64,000 nucleotides of DNA from Siphonobacter aquaeclarae (GCF_900103285.1 NZ_FNGS01000002.1:124001-188000); one strand, 5' to 3'. Shown: positions 1 to 9,557, numbered from the stretch's first letter. Numbers and translations: made by a program. Notes: generated from the letters alone by a model not told the origin.

Positions 1-985
1 TTTCGCAGGGCTCGAGGAAAATCAGCGTTCCCTCGCGCCGCGCCGCGGCCTGCCCGATGGGGCCATGCGTGCCGGGTTCAAGGCCGGTAACGTACTCTCC
101 CCTGCCCCAGTGCTGCCAGTTGGTCAGCCAGGGCAGTTGTTCTTTCCGGAAACGGACAATCGCCGCCATGCCGAGTCGCTGGTTGTACAAGCCGGTTTCC
201 GACCATCCGGCCGCATTCTTTTCCGGCCGGATAAAGGCGGCGGCTTCGCCGGGCCCGCTGTGCTCGTCGAGCGGCGCCGGGCAGGTCCGGAAATCAACGC
301 CCTCGCGGAAGTACCGATGGCTGAAGCCGTCTTCCCGCGGGGCCCATTCGCCGTGCCAGACGATCTGCGTGTCCTTGTCAGCCAGGGGCCAGCCGAAGTT
401 GACGTGATACAGCAGCATGTGCGGCGCAGGTGCGTTCCCCCGGTTCGTAACTTCGTCCCGGATGCGGATCACGGCTTCGCCGAGGGTGCCGGAAATCGTG
501 CGCTTCAGCTCCAGGCTCGGCCCGAAGACCGTCGTCTCCCGGATTCGTCCGGTAAGGCTCATCGTGAGCTGCCCCTTCGCGAGATCCGGCTGGATAATCG
601 ATTCGATCTCGGCCGGCAGGTTGCTGATGCTTCCATGTAGACCGCGTGCGCCGAACTCGTCTTTTTCCGGTCCGCCGACATGCGTCAGCCCGCAGGTAGT
701 AATCAATCCGCCGTTGAAGGTCCGCAGCCAGTTCAGCCGCTCTTCCGTAAACGGTTCCGGAGGTGTTACTCCGGAATGGCTGAGCCAGGCGAGGCTGTGC
801 TGGTTGTAAAAGGCGTCGGCGACGTCCATAGCCCGGTCAAGCACCACTTTGTAGCGCAGACCGGTACCGGTGTTGACCCAGGCGATACGAACACCTCTGC
901 CGGGACCATTGTCCAGAACCGATGTTTCAATACCGCCCACCTGGGCCGGGTTGGATACGTAAGATTGCCAGGAATGTGTTGCCAA
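1..985 (-). CDS. DUF4432 / galactose-mutarotase-like sugar epimerase family protein (partial, C-terminus off the left edge)
   Basis: Reading the minus strand from 985 gives 328 uninterrupted residues that run off the window edge. The protein begins LATHSWQSYVSNPAQVGG (TTG start read as Met) and contains LDRAMDVADAFYN, GLTHVGGPE, GLHGSISNLPAE and MLLYHVNFGWPL, all typical of DUF4432 proteins with a galactose-mutarotase-like beta-sandwich. Family members are thought to bind or epimerise sugars in the cytoplasm; the substrate cannot be read from sequence. No ATG lies near the N-terminus, so the TTG at 985 is the best start. It is 19 nt downstream of the DUF1080 stop and almost certainly in the same transcript, which fits a sugar-catabolic role. 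The true C-terminus is not visible. Confidence 0.8.
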   Translation of the reverse strand, partial: MATHSWQSYVSNPAQVGGIETSVLDNGPGRGVRIAWVNTGTGLRYKVVLDRAMDVADAFYNQHSLAWLSHSGVTPPEPFTEERLNWLRTFNGGLITTCGLTHVGGPEKDEFGARGLHGSISNLPAEIESIIQPDLAKGQLTMSLTGRIRETTVFGPSLELKRTISGTLGEAVIRIRDEVTNRGNAPAPHMLLYHVNFGWPLADKDTQIVWHGEWAPREDGFSHRYFREGVDFRTCPAPLDEHSGPGEAAAFIRPEKNAAGWSETGLYNQRLGMAAIVRFRKEQLPWLTNWQHWGRGEYVTGLEPGTHGPIGQAAARREGTLIFLEPCE

Positions 986-1004
986 AACGAGCGTCGTTGC
1001 AGGG

Positions 1005-1763
1005 TTACTTTTGCTTGATAAAGAGGTTGCGGTACTGCACTTTCATCGGCGGGCCGACGTGCACCTGCACCCCGAGGTAGCCTTTCTTCGCTCCGTTGAC
1101 GGTATCTTCATCGGTTACATCGCTCATCAGCACGTCGTTGATGTAGTGCTGCAGGCGGTTTCCCCTGATTACGAGGTGGAAGGTATTCCAGTCCTCGCTT
1201 TTGATCAGGGTTTTGAGGGAATCAGAGCTACCAAGCGAACCCACAACCGTCAGACCGTCCCAGGCATTACGCTTCACGTGGGAGCGGACGTTTTCAGGCG
1301 TATCCGTGTATTGCGGAATTTTCGTGATCTGCCCCCGGTACGCCAGCGTGGTACGCTTGCGCTCTTCGTAGTTCTGGCCGGTGTAGGTATTCTTTCCGTC
1401 GATATCCGCCTGATAGCCTTTCAGCGCGAACGGTACGTCGGTCAGGCGCTCGCTCCGGTAGTTGATACCCGAGTTGCCGGTCTGAGCAATTTTGAATTCT
1501 CCCTTCAGCTCGAAGTCTGCGGGTTCGCCACCCGTCCAGATCAGGAAGTTATTGGTTTTCAAGAGTGTGGCAGGCGTTATTTCTCCGGTAATGCAGCCGT
1601 CTTCCACTTTCCAGTAGGTCGGGTCGCCGTCCCATCCCTTGAGGGTCTTTCCGTCGAAAATCGAAACAAACCCGTCCTTCTTACTTTTTTTGGATTGGGC
1701 CTGTGCCGGCGCTACCGCGGCCAGAAGGAGTATTCCCAGCCAGAGTCGTGTGTGCTTACACAT
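1005..1763 (-). CDS. DUF1080 (3-keto-disaccharide hydrolase-type) secreted protein
   Basis: 252 residues. The start at 1763 (MCKHTRLWLG) is preferred to an in-frame upstream ATG because it directly precedes a signal peptide ending AQAQ. The mature part opens DGFVSIFDGKTLKGWDGD and has NFLIWTGGEPADFELKGEFK, GNSGINYRS and LQHYINDVLMSDVTD, the hallmarks of the DUF1080 concanavalin-like fold. Some DUF1080 enzymes hydrolyse 3-keto-glucosides in the periplasm; others are uncharacterised glycan-binding proteins. It lies between a terminator hairpin upstream and the DUF4432 gene downstream, so these two probably form a separate transcription unit from the SusCD genes. Fold assignment is strong; activity is inference. 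Confidence 0.88.
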   Translation of the reverse strand: MCKHTRLWLGILLLAAVAPAQAQSKKSKKDGFVSIFDGKTLKGWDGDPTYWKVEDGCITGEITPATLLKTNNFLIWTGGEPADFELKGEFKIAQTGNSGINYRSERLTDVPFALKGYQADIDGKNTYTGQNYEERKRTTLAYRGQITKIPQYTDTPENVRSHVKRNAWDGLTVVGSLGSSDSLKTLIKSEDWNTFHLVIRGNRLQHYINDVLMSDVTDEDTVNGAKKGYLGVQVHVGPPMKVQYRNLFIKQK

Positions 1764-1820
1764 ATTATTATTTCCTGATTTTACGGGATGATTCCTGTAT
1801 TCGTTGGCAAGAAAAGGCTT

Positions 1821-1861
1821 AAAAAAGGTTTCCGCAACCTGTAGAGTCAGGTTGCGGAAAC
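1821..1861 (-). terminator. Intrinsic terminator after the haem-c dehydrogenase-like gene
   Basis: Perfect 14-bp stem (1828-1841 with 1848-1861, arms GTTTCCGCAACCTG and its complement), 6-nt loop TAGAGT. On the minus strand it is followed by CC and six T (plus-strand A run 1821-1826). It starts 3 nt after the stop of the gene ending at 1864. Confidence 0.85.
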
Positions 1862-1863
1862 AC

Positions 1864-4572
1864 TTATTTGCCGGAAGCTTTGAAAGCGGGGGCGTCGGGG
1901 TTGCCACCGGCCTTCAGATAGGCCATCAGATCACGGAGTTCATCCGGTCCGAGGGTATTGATCAGGCCGGGCAGCATGATCGAAACGGAAGAGTATTTTT
2001 TGGAGGCTACGTTCTTCTTCGGCACCTTCTTCAGCACCTCCGGTGCAAACGGGTTTTGCGAAACCACGTAGTTCGTGGCGTCTTCGCTGACGAGGCGGCC
2101 GAGAATCGTTTCCCCATTCTTCATCGTAAAAATTGAAGAGGCATACTGGTCGGAGACCACCTTATCCGGAATAATAATCGACTCCAGGATGTCCTTGTTG
2201 GAGAAACGGGTTCCAAGCTGGGTCAGGTCCGGACCAATATCACCGCCTTCTCCGCGCATGGAGTGGCAACGGCTGCAAAGCACGGCGGAGTAGATCTGCT
2301 TACCGCGCTCGAAACTACGGTTGCCGGTAGCGGTATCAACGGCCGCTACGGCAGCTTCTACTTTCCATTGCCGGTAAGGACCTTTCGGCGTATACGAAGC
2401 CGCGATATCGTTTCCGCTGGAGGTCAGAAGTTCCGAGCCGGAGAGTTTGTTGTATTTCTCAAACTGATCTTTCGGTACATGCGCCAGCGCCAGTTTCCGG
2501 GCACGGTCAATAAATCCGACGTAGCTCCGTCCTCCCTGATACTTGAATCCGTTGCGGAACCACGTGAAATATTCGTTCCGTTGTTCGGGCGTCCATCCCT
2601 GATCCGCACGGCTCAACATGACGGCATAAAACGTCTGCTGCAGCGGCGGTACTTTTTCGAGCATTTTGGCGATATCAAGGCCGTATTGCGGGTTACGGAG
2701 GATCAGGTCGGACGACGCCTTACCCGGTTCGAGGCCGAGATCGTGCAGCCCGGGCTCGTCCTTCAGCGTCATCTGCTTCAGCGTCTTGCCAATGATGCCC
2801 GGCGCTTCCAGGTAGATCAGAACACGACTCAGACCCCGGTTCAGCAAGGCCGTCTTTGCCGGAAACATCGGATTGAGGAGGGAGACGACTTTGGTCTTCT
2901 CGGCCGGGTCTGGCGCACCCATCCGGGTGAAAACAAGTTCAAAGGCACGAATTGCATCAAATTGCTGATCTTCAGGCAATTGACCCACCGGAAGCGAAGC
3001 GAGGGCATTCAGAATCTTAGGCTTCAGCGACGCGTCGCCCTGGCGGGCCAGCGCAATAAGCGCCTGTGTACGCCGGCGGGGATCTGCTTCTGTCAGTGCT
3101 TTCTCCTGCCATTCAGCAACCGGTTGGTGCTCGACGGCCAGGCGGGCAGCATAGCGGATGAAGCGGTCTGGATTGTTCAGCTGCGGCCACGCGACAGCAA
3201 GCGCCTGCGGATTCGGATCGCCGTGGAATTGCTCCAGCTGGAGACGCAGCTGGCGTTCTTTTGAAACCGTCGCCGGTTTGTCCGCCGGCTTGGTTGATTC
3301 ACTACCCGTATAATAGATGCGATAAAGGTCCGACTCAAGCCGACGGCCTCCCGTCAGAAAATACATCGCACCGTCAGGACCAATAGCGCCGTCCGTCAGC
3401 GGAAGCGGAGAGCCGGAAACGAATTCTTCGAGGTCGGCGTCGTAAGACGAACCCTTGGGCTTCAGCTGAATCGAGTAAATAATGCCGAAACTCCAGTCAA
3501 ACGCATACAGAGACTGACGATACTTCTGCGGAAAACGGGCATTATGTCCTGACATGAGGTTGGTGGGTGATCCCTGTCCGACATTCACTACCGGCGGCAG
3601 GTTATCGGGGTTAGCCGGCAACCATTTGCCATCGCCTGTCCGCCAGCCGAATTCACTTGCGCTGGTGGCATGGCAGATACGTGTCGGCCGGTACCACGGC
3701 AGACCGAAATCCCATTCCATGTCGGAATCATAGGTAAACATATCGCCGGATTCATTGAAGGCGATATCAAACGGGTTGCGGTATCCGGCGCTGATCAATT
3801 CCCAGCGCTTGCCTTCCGGGTCGATTTGCGCTATCCATCCCCCGGGTGCGTTCCGGTCGGCGGCGTGCCCGCGGGGATCGGTGATCTTGGGGAAAAGGTT
3901 ATCGTCGGCCCAGTTGGGAGGCAGACGATAGGCATCCATTTTAGGTGCGTCGGTGTGGTTTCCGCAGACGACGTAAATTGATTTCTTGTCCGGCGCGAGC
4001 ACAACGCTGTGAGGACCGTGTTCGCCTTCGCCTTTCAGTTCCTTGATGAGTGTAATCTTGTCGAGCTCGCCGTCGCTGTCGGTATCCGTCAGGCGGTAAA
4101 GACCGCTACCCCGGGAAAGCGTCGCATCGCTCCGGTGGTTTACCATGACGTAAAGGCTGTTAAACGCCCAGAGAAGGCCCTGTGCGTATCCCATTTCGAC
4201 TTTCGGCTTTTTGGGGTCGTCGTTGGGCAGGTTGGCCATACTGATTTTCAGCCGTTCGACTTTGGCTTTCTGACCGGAACCGATCGCCGGGACGTCCACC
4301 CGGTAGAGATAGCCGTATTGATCGGACGTAATCATGCGTCCCTTGTCGTCAAACGTCATTGCCACCCAGGAACCCTGGTCGGCATCGGACGGGCTGTAAA
4401 GGTGTTCTGCCTTGAAATTCGGGGGCAGTTTAAGCTTGTCGGTCTTCGGATCTTCCTGCCTGGTTTGCACCGAGTCCGCCTGTTGCAGGGAGATCCACGA
4501 TGTACCGACCAGCACAAACAGGCTGAATGCTGTCAGTAGCCGGGCAGGTTTGCTAGTTGGGAACATAGCCAA
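1864..4572 (-). CDS. PVC-type haem-binding / membrane-bound dehydrogenase-like protein with C-terminal cytochrome c domain
   Basis: 902 residues, exported (hydrophobic segment about residues 11-30). Residues about 50-420 look like a sugar-dehydrogenase-type beta-propeller (MTFDDKGRMITSDQYGYLYRV, GPHSVVLAPDKKSIYVVCG, ISAGYRNPFDIAFNESGDMFTYDSDME). A HEAT-like helical middle follows. The C-terminal cytochrome c domain has the haem motif CSRCH and a downstream Met in SIMLPG as candidate axial ligand. Such three-part proteins are common in Bacteroidota and Planctomycetota glycan loci and are thought to oxidise extracytoplasmic sugars and pass electrons to the respiratory chain. It lies 126 nt after SusD with a hairpin between them. 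The substrate is unknown; oxidation to a 3-keto sugar would fit the downstream DUF1080 gene but is inference. Confidence 0.85.
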   Translation of the reverse strand: MAMFPTSKPARLLTAFSLFVLVGTSWISLQQADSVQTRQEDPKTDKLKLPPNFKAEHLYSPSDADQGSWVAMTFDDKGRMITSDQYGYLYRVDVPAIGSGQKAKVERLKISMANLPNDDPKKPKVEMGYAQGLLWAFNSLYVMVNHRSDATLSRGSGLYRLTDTDSDGELDKITLIKELKGEGEHGPHSVVLAPDKKSIYVVCGNHTDAPKMDAYRLPPNWADDNLFPKITDPRGHAADRNAPGGWIAQIDPEGKRWELISAGYRNPFDIAFNESGDMFTYDSDMEWDFGLPWYRPTRICHATSASEFGWRTGDGKWLPANPDNLPPVVNVGQGSPTNLMSGHNARFPQKYRQSLYAFDWSFGIIYSIQLKPKGSSYDADLEEFVSGSPLPLTDGAIGPDGAMYFLTGGRRLESDLYRIYYTGSESTKPADKPATVSKERQLRLQLEQFHGDPNPQALAVAWPQLNNPDRFIRYAARLAVEHQPVAEWQEKALTEADPRRRTQALIALARQGDASLKPKILNALASLPVGQLPEDQQFDAIRAFELVFTRMGAPDPAEKTKVVSLLNPMFPAKTALLNRGLSRVLIYLEAPGIIGKTLKQMTLKDEPGLHDLGLEPGKASSDLILRNPQYGLDIAKMLEKVPPLQQTFYAVMLSRADQGWTPEQRNEYFTWFRNGFKYQGGRSYVGFIDRARKLALAHVPKDQFEKYNKLSGSELLTSSGNDIAASYTPKGPYRQWKVEAAVAAVDTATGNRSFERGKQIYSAVLCSRCHSMRGEGGDIGPDLTQLGTRFSNKDILESIIIPDKVVSDQYASSIFTMKNGETILGRLVSEDATNYVVSQNPFAPEVLKKVPKKNVASKKYSSVSIMLPGLINTLGPDELRDLMAYLKAGGNPDAPAFKASGK

Positions 4573-4665
4573 ATAGGGTTATGAGTATGAGGAATTGGTT
4601 TTTTGCGGTTCTCTTTGGTACCCGGAAAATACAGGAAAAGACCAGCTTTCCATCGGGAATCTTTG

Positions 4666-4692
4666 AAGGCGCCGGCCTGCGGCCGGCGCCTT
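4666..4692 (-). terminator. G+C-rich hairpin between susD and the dehydrogenase-like gene
   Basis: Perfect 12-bp stem (4666-4677 with 4681-4692, arm AAGGCGCCGGCC), 3-nt loop TGC, 6 nt after the susD stop. No T tract follows, so it may be an RNA-stabilising or partial terminator that makes SusCD more abundant than the downstream enzyme. Confidence 0.55.
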
Positions 4693-4698
4693 CGGGCG

Positions 4699-6231
4699 TC
4701 AGAAGTAAGGCGTCAGTGCCGATTCTACCGCCGGCAGCGGATAGTAATCGTCGAGATTGGTAAAGGCATTCGGCGGCGGCACGGCGCCGGCGGGGAAATA
4801 ATAGTCCGTCGGCTTTGCTTTTACACGTGCCCCGTAGGCGGTGATGATTTCCTTCACGCGACCGGTCCGGACAAGATCAAACCAGCGCTTGTTTTCAAAG
4901 GCCAGTTCCACCCGGCGTTCCTTGAAAATTGCTTCGCGCATGTCTGTCTGGGACGCGGCCGTGGCAGCCGCCAGTCCTGCACGGGTACGGACGCGGTTCA
5001 GGTACGTCGCAGCGTCGGTAGTTTTACCCTGCTCGTTGAGCGCTTCAGCCAGGAAAAGCAGGGCTTCCGAGAAACGGTATACCGGCCAGTTCTGGCCCGT
5101 GTTGTTGTGCAGGGAGTGCGTACGGGCAAACTTCTTGATGTATGGATACACCTTGTTGTCCCGCAGGCTCTGGCTCAGGGTCACGGTTCCGATTGAAATA
5201 TCCTTGCGCTTGTCCCCTTTTTCGTATGCGGCGATGACATCCGGTGTCGGGATATTGTTGTTTTCGCCGGAAAGACCCTGTGGGTTCGACGTGCCGGTGA
5301 TCGGCGCCAGTTCCGCTGCCGTAATCGGTGTCGGAATAACCCGATAGATGTAGTTTCCATTGTATCCCGCCGATCCTTCCATGTACTGCACTTCGAAAAT
5401 CGACTCTGCATTGTTCTTGTTCGACGCGGTGTACGTGAAGGCATCGTTGTAGTCCGGCATGAGGCTATAGGTATCGTTGACGACATCCTTCGCCGCGGCT
5501 TCCGCCTGCGCCCATTTTTTCTGGGTCAGGTACAGGTCGGCCAGCAGTGTTTTGGCGGAACCCGACGTCACGCGGCCCGCTTCCTGCTTGGCCTTGCTGA
5601 AGAGGAGGCCGGCTGCTGCGGTTGCGTCTTTCTCAATCTGGGCGTACAGCTCCTCTTTCGTCGACAACGGCAGCGCCGCGTCGCCCCGGCCTGTCACCGG
5701 CTTGAGGTGAAGGGGTACCTGTCCGAAATAACGAACCAGTTCAAAGTAGGCAAATGCACGCAGGAACAGCGCCTGGCCTTTCAGGTTGTTTTTCGAGTCG
5801 GCGTTGAAATCCACCTTATCGATCACATCGAGGATCTGGTTGGCCCGGGCAATGATCTGGTAATCATAGCGGTATTGCTGCAGGACGTTGTCATTGGCCG
5901 TAACCTTGACCGCCACGCCCTTATCCGTCGTACTGTTTCCGATCGGAATGGCAAAATCCGCTACGTTTTCCGTCCCGTCTACCGCTCCGAAGAGGATATT
6001 CCGGGCGTAGTAGGTATTGTCGGAGTGCAGCTCCCCGAGAATCCAGGCGCGTTCGTTGAAGATGGCCCGCAGGGGTACATAGGTGGCATTAACCGCCTGC
6101 GCAAAATCTGCTTCGGTTTTGAAAAAGATCCCCGAACTCAGGTTGGTTTCGGGAATAACTGTCAGGAAATCACTCTGGCAGCCGGTCATCGCGACACCCA
6201 TCAGCCAGGTTACCAAAAGTCTTTTTTTCAT
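4699..6231 (-). CDS. SusD/RagB-like nutrient-binding outer-membrane lipoprotein
   Basis: 510 residues. The start at 6231 (MKKRLLVTWLMG) puts a lipobox (VAMTGC) just after the hydrophobic core. The family pattern is clear: SDFLTVIPETNLSSGIFFKTEADFAQAVNATY near the N-terminus (read in two stretches), TPR-like helices, QALFLRAFAYFELVRYFGQVPL, KTLLADLYLTQKKWAQAE, and the C-terminal FKERRVELAFENKRWFDLVR and YYPLPAVE. SusD proteins sit on the cell surface as a lid on the SusC barrel and bind oligosaccharides or other polymers. The gene follows SusC by 43 nt, the normal order. No surface glycan-binding protein or glycosidase lies beside it, so the ligand is unknown. Confidence 0.95.
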   Translation of the reverse strand: MKKRLLVTWLMGVAMTGCQSDFLTVIPETNLSSGIFFKTEADFAQAVNATYVPLRAIFNERAWILGELHSDNTYYARNILFGAVDGTENVADFAIPIGNSTTDKGVAVKVTANDNVLQQYRYDYQIIARANQILDVIDKVDFNADSKNNLKGQALFLRAFAYFELVRYFGQVPLHLKPVTGRGDAALPLSTKEELYAQIEKDATAAAGLLFSKAKQEAGRVTSGSAKTLLADLYLTQKKWAQAEAAAKDVVNDTYSLMPDYNDAFTYTASNKNNAESIFEVQYMEGSAGYNGNYIYRVIPTPITAAELAPITGTSNPQGLSGENNNIPTPDVIAAYEKGDKRKDISIGTVTLSQSLRDNKVYPYIKKFARTHSLHNNTGQNWPVYRFSEALLFLAEALNEQGKTTDAATYLNRVRTRAGLAAATAASQTDMREAIFKERRVELAFENKRWFDLVRTGRVKEIITAYGARVKAKPTDYYFPAGAVPPPNAFTNLDDYYPLPAVESALTPYF

Positions 6232-6274
6232 CGTCTTCTGAAGAATGAACATATGGAAGGAAATGGACAGATGG

Positions 6275-9200
6275 TCAGAATTTGAGGTTAAGGCCCAGCG
6301 TGTACGTGCGGGGAACGGGGTAGTTGGACAGGTCGACGCCCTGGCTCAGGTTGCCGCCGTCGCCGTTACCGTCACCCTGCGCACTCGTTTCCGGGTTGTT
6401 TCCACCCCAGTACTTCGTGAAGACGTATACCTGCTGGCAGGAGGCATACAGACGGGCCGACTTGAAAAACTTCCGCATCGCGCCGAAGTTGTAGCCGACG
6501 GTTATGTTCTTGATGGTGAAGTAGGACGCGTCATAGAGGAAGTGGCTGTTCGGCCAGTCGCGCTCCACGCCCGTGAAGTTTCCGCCGCCAACGGTCGTAC
6601 CGAAGATCCCGTCACCCGGATCCTGCGGAGAGCGGAAGCGGTGGATGGCTTTCTTGACCATGTTAAATACCCCGTCGAGGTTGGCCGTACTGTACAGGTG
6701 GCGCATCCAGAGCTTGTTGCCAAAGGACCCGGAACCCACGATCGCCATATCCCAGCTTCCGAACTGGAAGGTATTCGTCAACCCGTATACAAACTTGGGG
6801 AAGGGACTGCCGAGAATGGTCCGGTCGTCCATATCACCGCCATAGGTAATCACCCCGTCGCCGTTAACGTCTTTCAGTTTGATCGTTCCGACAGCAGAGC
6901 GGCCCGGAATCTGCGGCGAGCTGTTCAGGTCTTCCTGGTTCATGTACATCCCCTGTGACACCAGGCCGTAGAACTGACCAAACGGTTTGCCTACCTGCGT
7001 GATGTGGAAAGAGCCGTAGACGCGGTCAATTCCGGGAGCGAGCGCCATGACCTTGTTGCGGTTGAAGGAGATATTCGCGCTGGTATTCCACTTGAATCGC
7101 CCGGTCGTGTTCTTCGTGTTGACGGCGATTTCGTGCCCCCAGAACTTGATTTCACCGATGTTGTCATTGAAGTTGGTGAAACCGGCTTCCTGCGGAATCT
7201 GCACGGCGTACAACAGGTTCGTCGTCCGCTTGGTATAGAAGTCATACACCAGCTGGATGCGGTCGTTGAACAAGCCGAGGTCGAGCCCGAAGTCAAACTG
7301 CTTGGTTGTTTCCCAGCCGAGGTTGGGGTTTGACAGGGAGGTTACCGCTGCACCCGTCGCCACGTTTCCGCCGAAAACGGCGTTGACGGTGTTGTTTACC
7401 AGAGCATACTGCGTGTAGTTACCGATGTTGTTGTTACCGATCACGCCATAGCTCGCGCGGAGTTTGGCAAACGATACCTGGCGGACCGATTGCAGGAAGT
7501 TTTCATCCGACACCACCCAGCCCAGCGATGCCGAGGGGAATGTTCCCCAGCGGTTGTTGGAACCGAAGCGGGACGATCCGTCCGTCCGGATAGCAGCGGT
7601 AAAAAGGTACTTTCCTTTGTAGTTGTAGGTTAAGCGGGATAAGTAAGAAGTCAGGGCCCAGGCGTTTACCTGGTTGTTGGTACCCGTACGATCGATGTTG
7701 ATGGCACCCTGGATAGTCGGGAGACGGTCATCGGAGTACGTATTGGCCGTGATACGGGTTACATCCTGACGGAAATGCTGATTGGTGAAACCACCGAGCA
7801 GTTCGAAGTGGTGATCGCCGAAACTGCGGGCATAGGTGGCGAGGTTTTCATTCAGCCAGGAAATGTTTTCAACACTTTGACGAATCGAGACGGCCGTCGT
7901 CGGAATCGGCACGTTGATGTTTGCCGTAGCCGTAGACGGGTTGAACCAGAAGTACTTCGAATTCAGGTATTCAATGTTAATAGTCGACTTAAGCGACAAG
8001 CCCTTTATCGGTGAATAGGTAATGTACGCATTGGAAAGCAGGTTCGTATTCTTCGTCTCGTTCGTAATTTCCTTTGCTGCACGTACCCAGTTCGGATACG
8101 CGTAGATGTTCCCCGTACTGCTGGGCAGCTGATTGTACTTTGTCAGCTCGCCGTTGGCATCCCGGATCGGCATGATCGGCCAGGTATGCAGGGCGTTGAA
8201 GAGAATCCCGGTACCGCGGTCGCCGTCAGACCGTGGCGTATTGTCATATACGTAAGAAGGCGCCACGTTGAAGCCTACAGCCACGCGGTCGGAAAGATTG
8301 TAGTTTGAGTTCAGTCGGAGTGAGTAGCGCTTGTAAGCATTGTTGATGACTACCCCCTGCTGATTGAACACCCCGGCGACAAGCGAGGTATTGGAGCGCT
8401 CCTTGTTGGAAGAAACACTGAGCGTATAGCTCTGAATCGGGGCGACACGCAACAGGGCATCGTACCAGTCGTTGTTTTTGCCGGCGTATTGCTCCGGGTT
8501 CTGAAACTCCGTCGGAACGGCCTGGCCGCCGTCCTGATAATACTCCTTTTTGAACTGGGCGAATTCCTGGGCATTCATCATTTCGAGGCGACCGTGCTTC
8601 GGCACCTGCTGGATCCCGGCATAGGCGTCGAAGCTGACATTTGTCTGCCCGATCTTGCCTTTTTTGGTGGTAATCAGGACGACGCCGTTGGCCGCCCGGG
8701 ATCCGTACAGGGATGTCGACGCGGCATCTTTCAAAATGGAGATGTCCTCGATTTCGTCCGGATTGAGCTGCGCGATGTTACCCGTAATCGGGAACCCGTC
8801 TACCACATACAGCGGATCGCTGCCGGCCGAAACCGATACCTGCCCGCGGATACGGATGTTCATCCCCTGCCCCGGCTTGCCGGTGGTCTGGTTGATCTGC
8901 ACGCCGGCGAGGCGGCCCTGGAGCTTCTGCCCGATCTGTGACACCGGAATGTCTTTCAGCTCAGTACTGCTCAGGGTTTGTACGGCTCCGGTGATTTCCC
9001 GCTTGAGCTGGCTGCCATAGCCTACCACGACGACTTCGTTCAATACCTGGTCGTTGACGTCCATCGTGACATGCAGAGTCGTCTGCTTGCCAACCGGCAC
9101 TTCCTTGGATTTGTAGCCTACGAAGCTGAAGAGCAGTACGCTTTGCTCATTGGGCACGACGAGCTGGAAGTTCCCCTGTGAGTCGGTCGTCGTCCCCTTG

Positions 9201-9430
9201 GTGGTACCCTTGACCTGAATGGTGACGCCGCTGAGGCCGGCGCCTTTTTCGTCCACTACCTGCCCCGTTACACGAATGTCGGCTACAGAAGGGCCGGCCG
9301 GTCTCCCGGGGGCGGGTTGGGTGACCGGTAAGCCGGAGGGCATCCGGGCCGTTAATCCTGCTCCCTGGACCAGGCCAGGGACTGCACACGCCATCATACC
9401 CCACGCTGCGAACTGATAAATCTGTTTCAT
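6275..9430 (-). CDS. SusC/RagA-type TonB-linked outer-membrane transporter
   Basis: 1051 residues with a signal peptide (ending near VQGAG), a CarboxypepD_reg-like domain (about 50-130: VTGQVVDEKGAGLSGVTIQV, TDSQGNFQL), the linker LNEVVVVGYG where SusC plugs begin, a plug domain (about 140-260, with DPLYVVDGFP and NPDEIEDISILKDAAS), and a long beta-barrel ending in NLKF, the usual C-terminal aromatic residue. It imports a SusD-captured ligand using TonB energy. The length is normal for SusC. It is the first gene of the minus-strand locus, behind a 490-bp leader with a dyad. No STN domain or FecI/FecR pair is attached, so control is probably by another regulator. Confidence 0.96.
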   Translation of the reverse strand: MKQIYQFAAWGMMACAVPGLVQGAGLTARMPSGLPVTQPAPGRPAGPSVADIRVTGQVVDEKGAGLSGVTIQVKGTTKGTTTDSQGNFQLVVPNEQSVLLFSFVGYKSKEVPVGKQTTLHVTMDVNDQVLNEVVVVGYGSQLKREITGAVQTLSSTELKDIPVSQIGQKLQGRLAGVQINQTTGKPGQGMNIRIRGQVSVSAGSDPLYVVDGFPITGNIAQLNPDEIEDISILKDAASTSLYGSRAANGVVLITTKKGKIGQTNVSFDAYAGIQQVPKHGRLEMMNAQEFAQFKKEYYQDGGQAVPTEFQNPEQYAGKNNDWYDALLRVAPIQSYTLSVSSNKERSNTSLVAGVFNQQGVVINNAYKRYSLRLNSNYNLSDRVAVGFNVAPSYVYDNTPRSDGDRGTGILFNALHTWPIMPIRDANGELTKYNQLPSSTGNIYAYPNWVRAAKEITNETKNTNLLSNAYITYSPIKGLSLKSTINIEYLNSKYFWFNPSTATANINVPIPTTAVSIRQSVENISWLNENLATYARSFGDHHFELLGGFTNQHFRQDVTRITANTYSDDRLPTIQGAINIDRTGTNNQVNAWALTSYLSRLTYNYKGKYLFTAAIRTDGSSRFGSNNRWGTFPSASLGWVVSDENFLQSVRQVSFAKLRASYGVIGNNNIGNYTQYALVNNTVNAVFGGNVATGAAVTSLSNPNLGWETTKQFDFGLDLGLFNDRIQLVYDFYTKRTTNLLYAVQIPQEAGFTNFNDNIGEIKFWGHEIAVNTKNTTGRFKWNTSANISFNRNKVMALAPGIDRVYGSFHITQVGKPFGQFYGLVSQGMYMNQEDLNSSPQIPGRSAVGTIKLKDVNGDGVITYGGDMDDRTILGSPFPKFVYGLTNTFQFGSWDMAIVGSGSFGNKLWMRHLYSTANLDGVFNMVKKAIHRFRSPQDPGDGIFGTTVGGGNFTGVERDWPNSHFLYDASYFTIKNITVGYNFGAMRKFFKSARLYASCQQVYVFTKYWGGNNPETSAQGDGNGDGGNLSQGVDLSNYPVPRTYTLGLNLKF

Positions 9431-9520
9431 CGGTTTGAGATTATGATTAAGAGGCTACTGCGGAAAAGGAAATAATCTAATCGGGCCTTCAAATATTGAT
9501 ATATTAATTACCCTAACCCT

Positions 9521-9557
9521 CCTGCACTTACCTGCATGACGGGCAGGTAAGTACAGG
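9521..9557. promoter_or_regulatory. Inverted repeat, candidate regulator site upstream of susC
   Basis: 15-bp arms (9521-9535 and 9543-9557) with one mismatch around a 7-nt centre; core half site ACTTACCTGC facing GCAGGTAAGT. It lies about 25 bp upstream of the putative minus-strand promoter, a position suited to an activator. There is no T tract, so it is unlikely to be a terminator. Confidence 0.5.
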
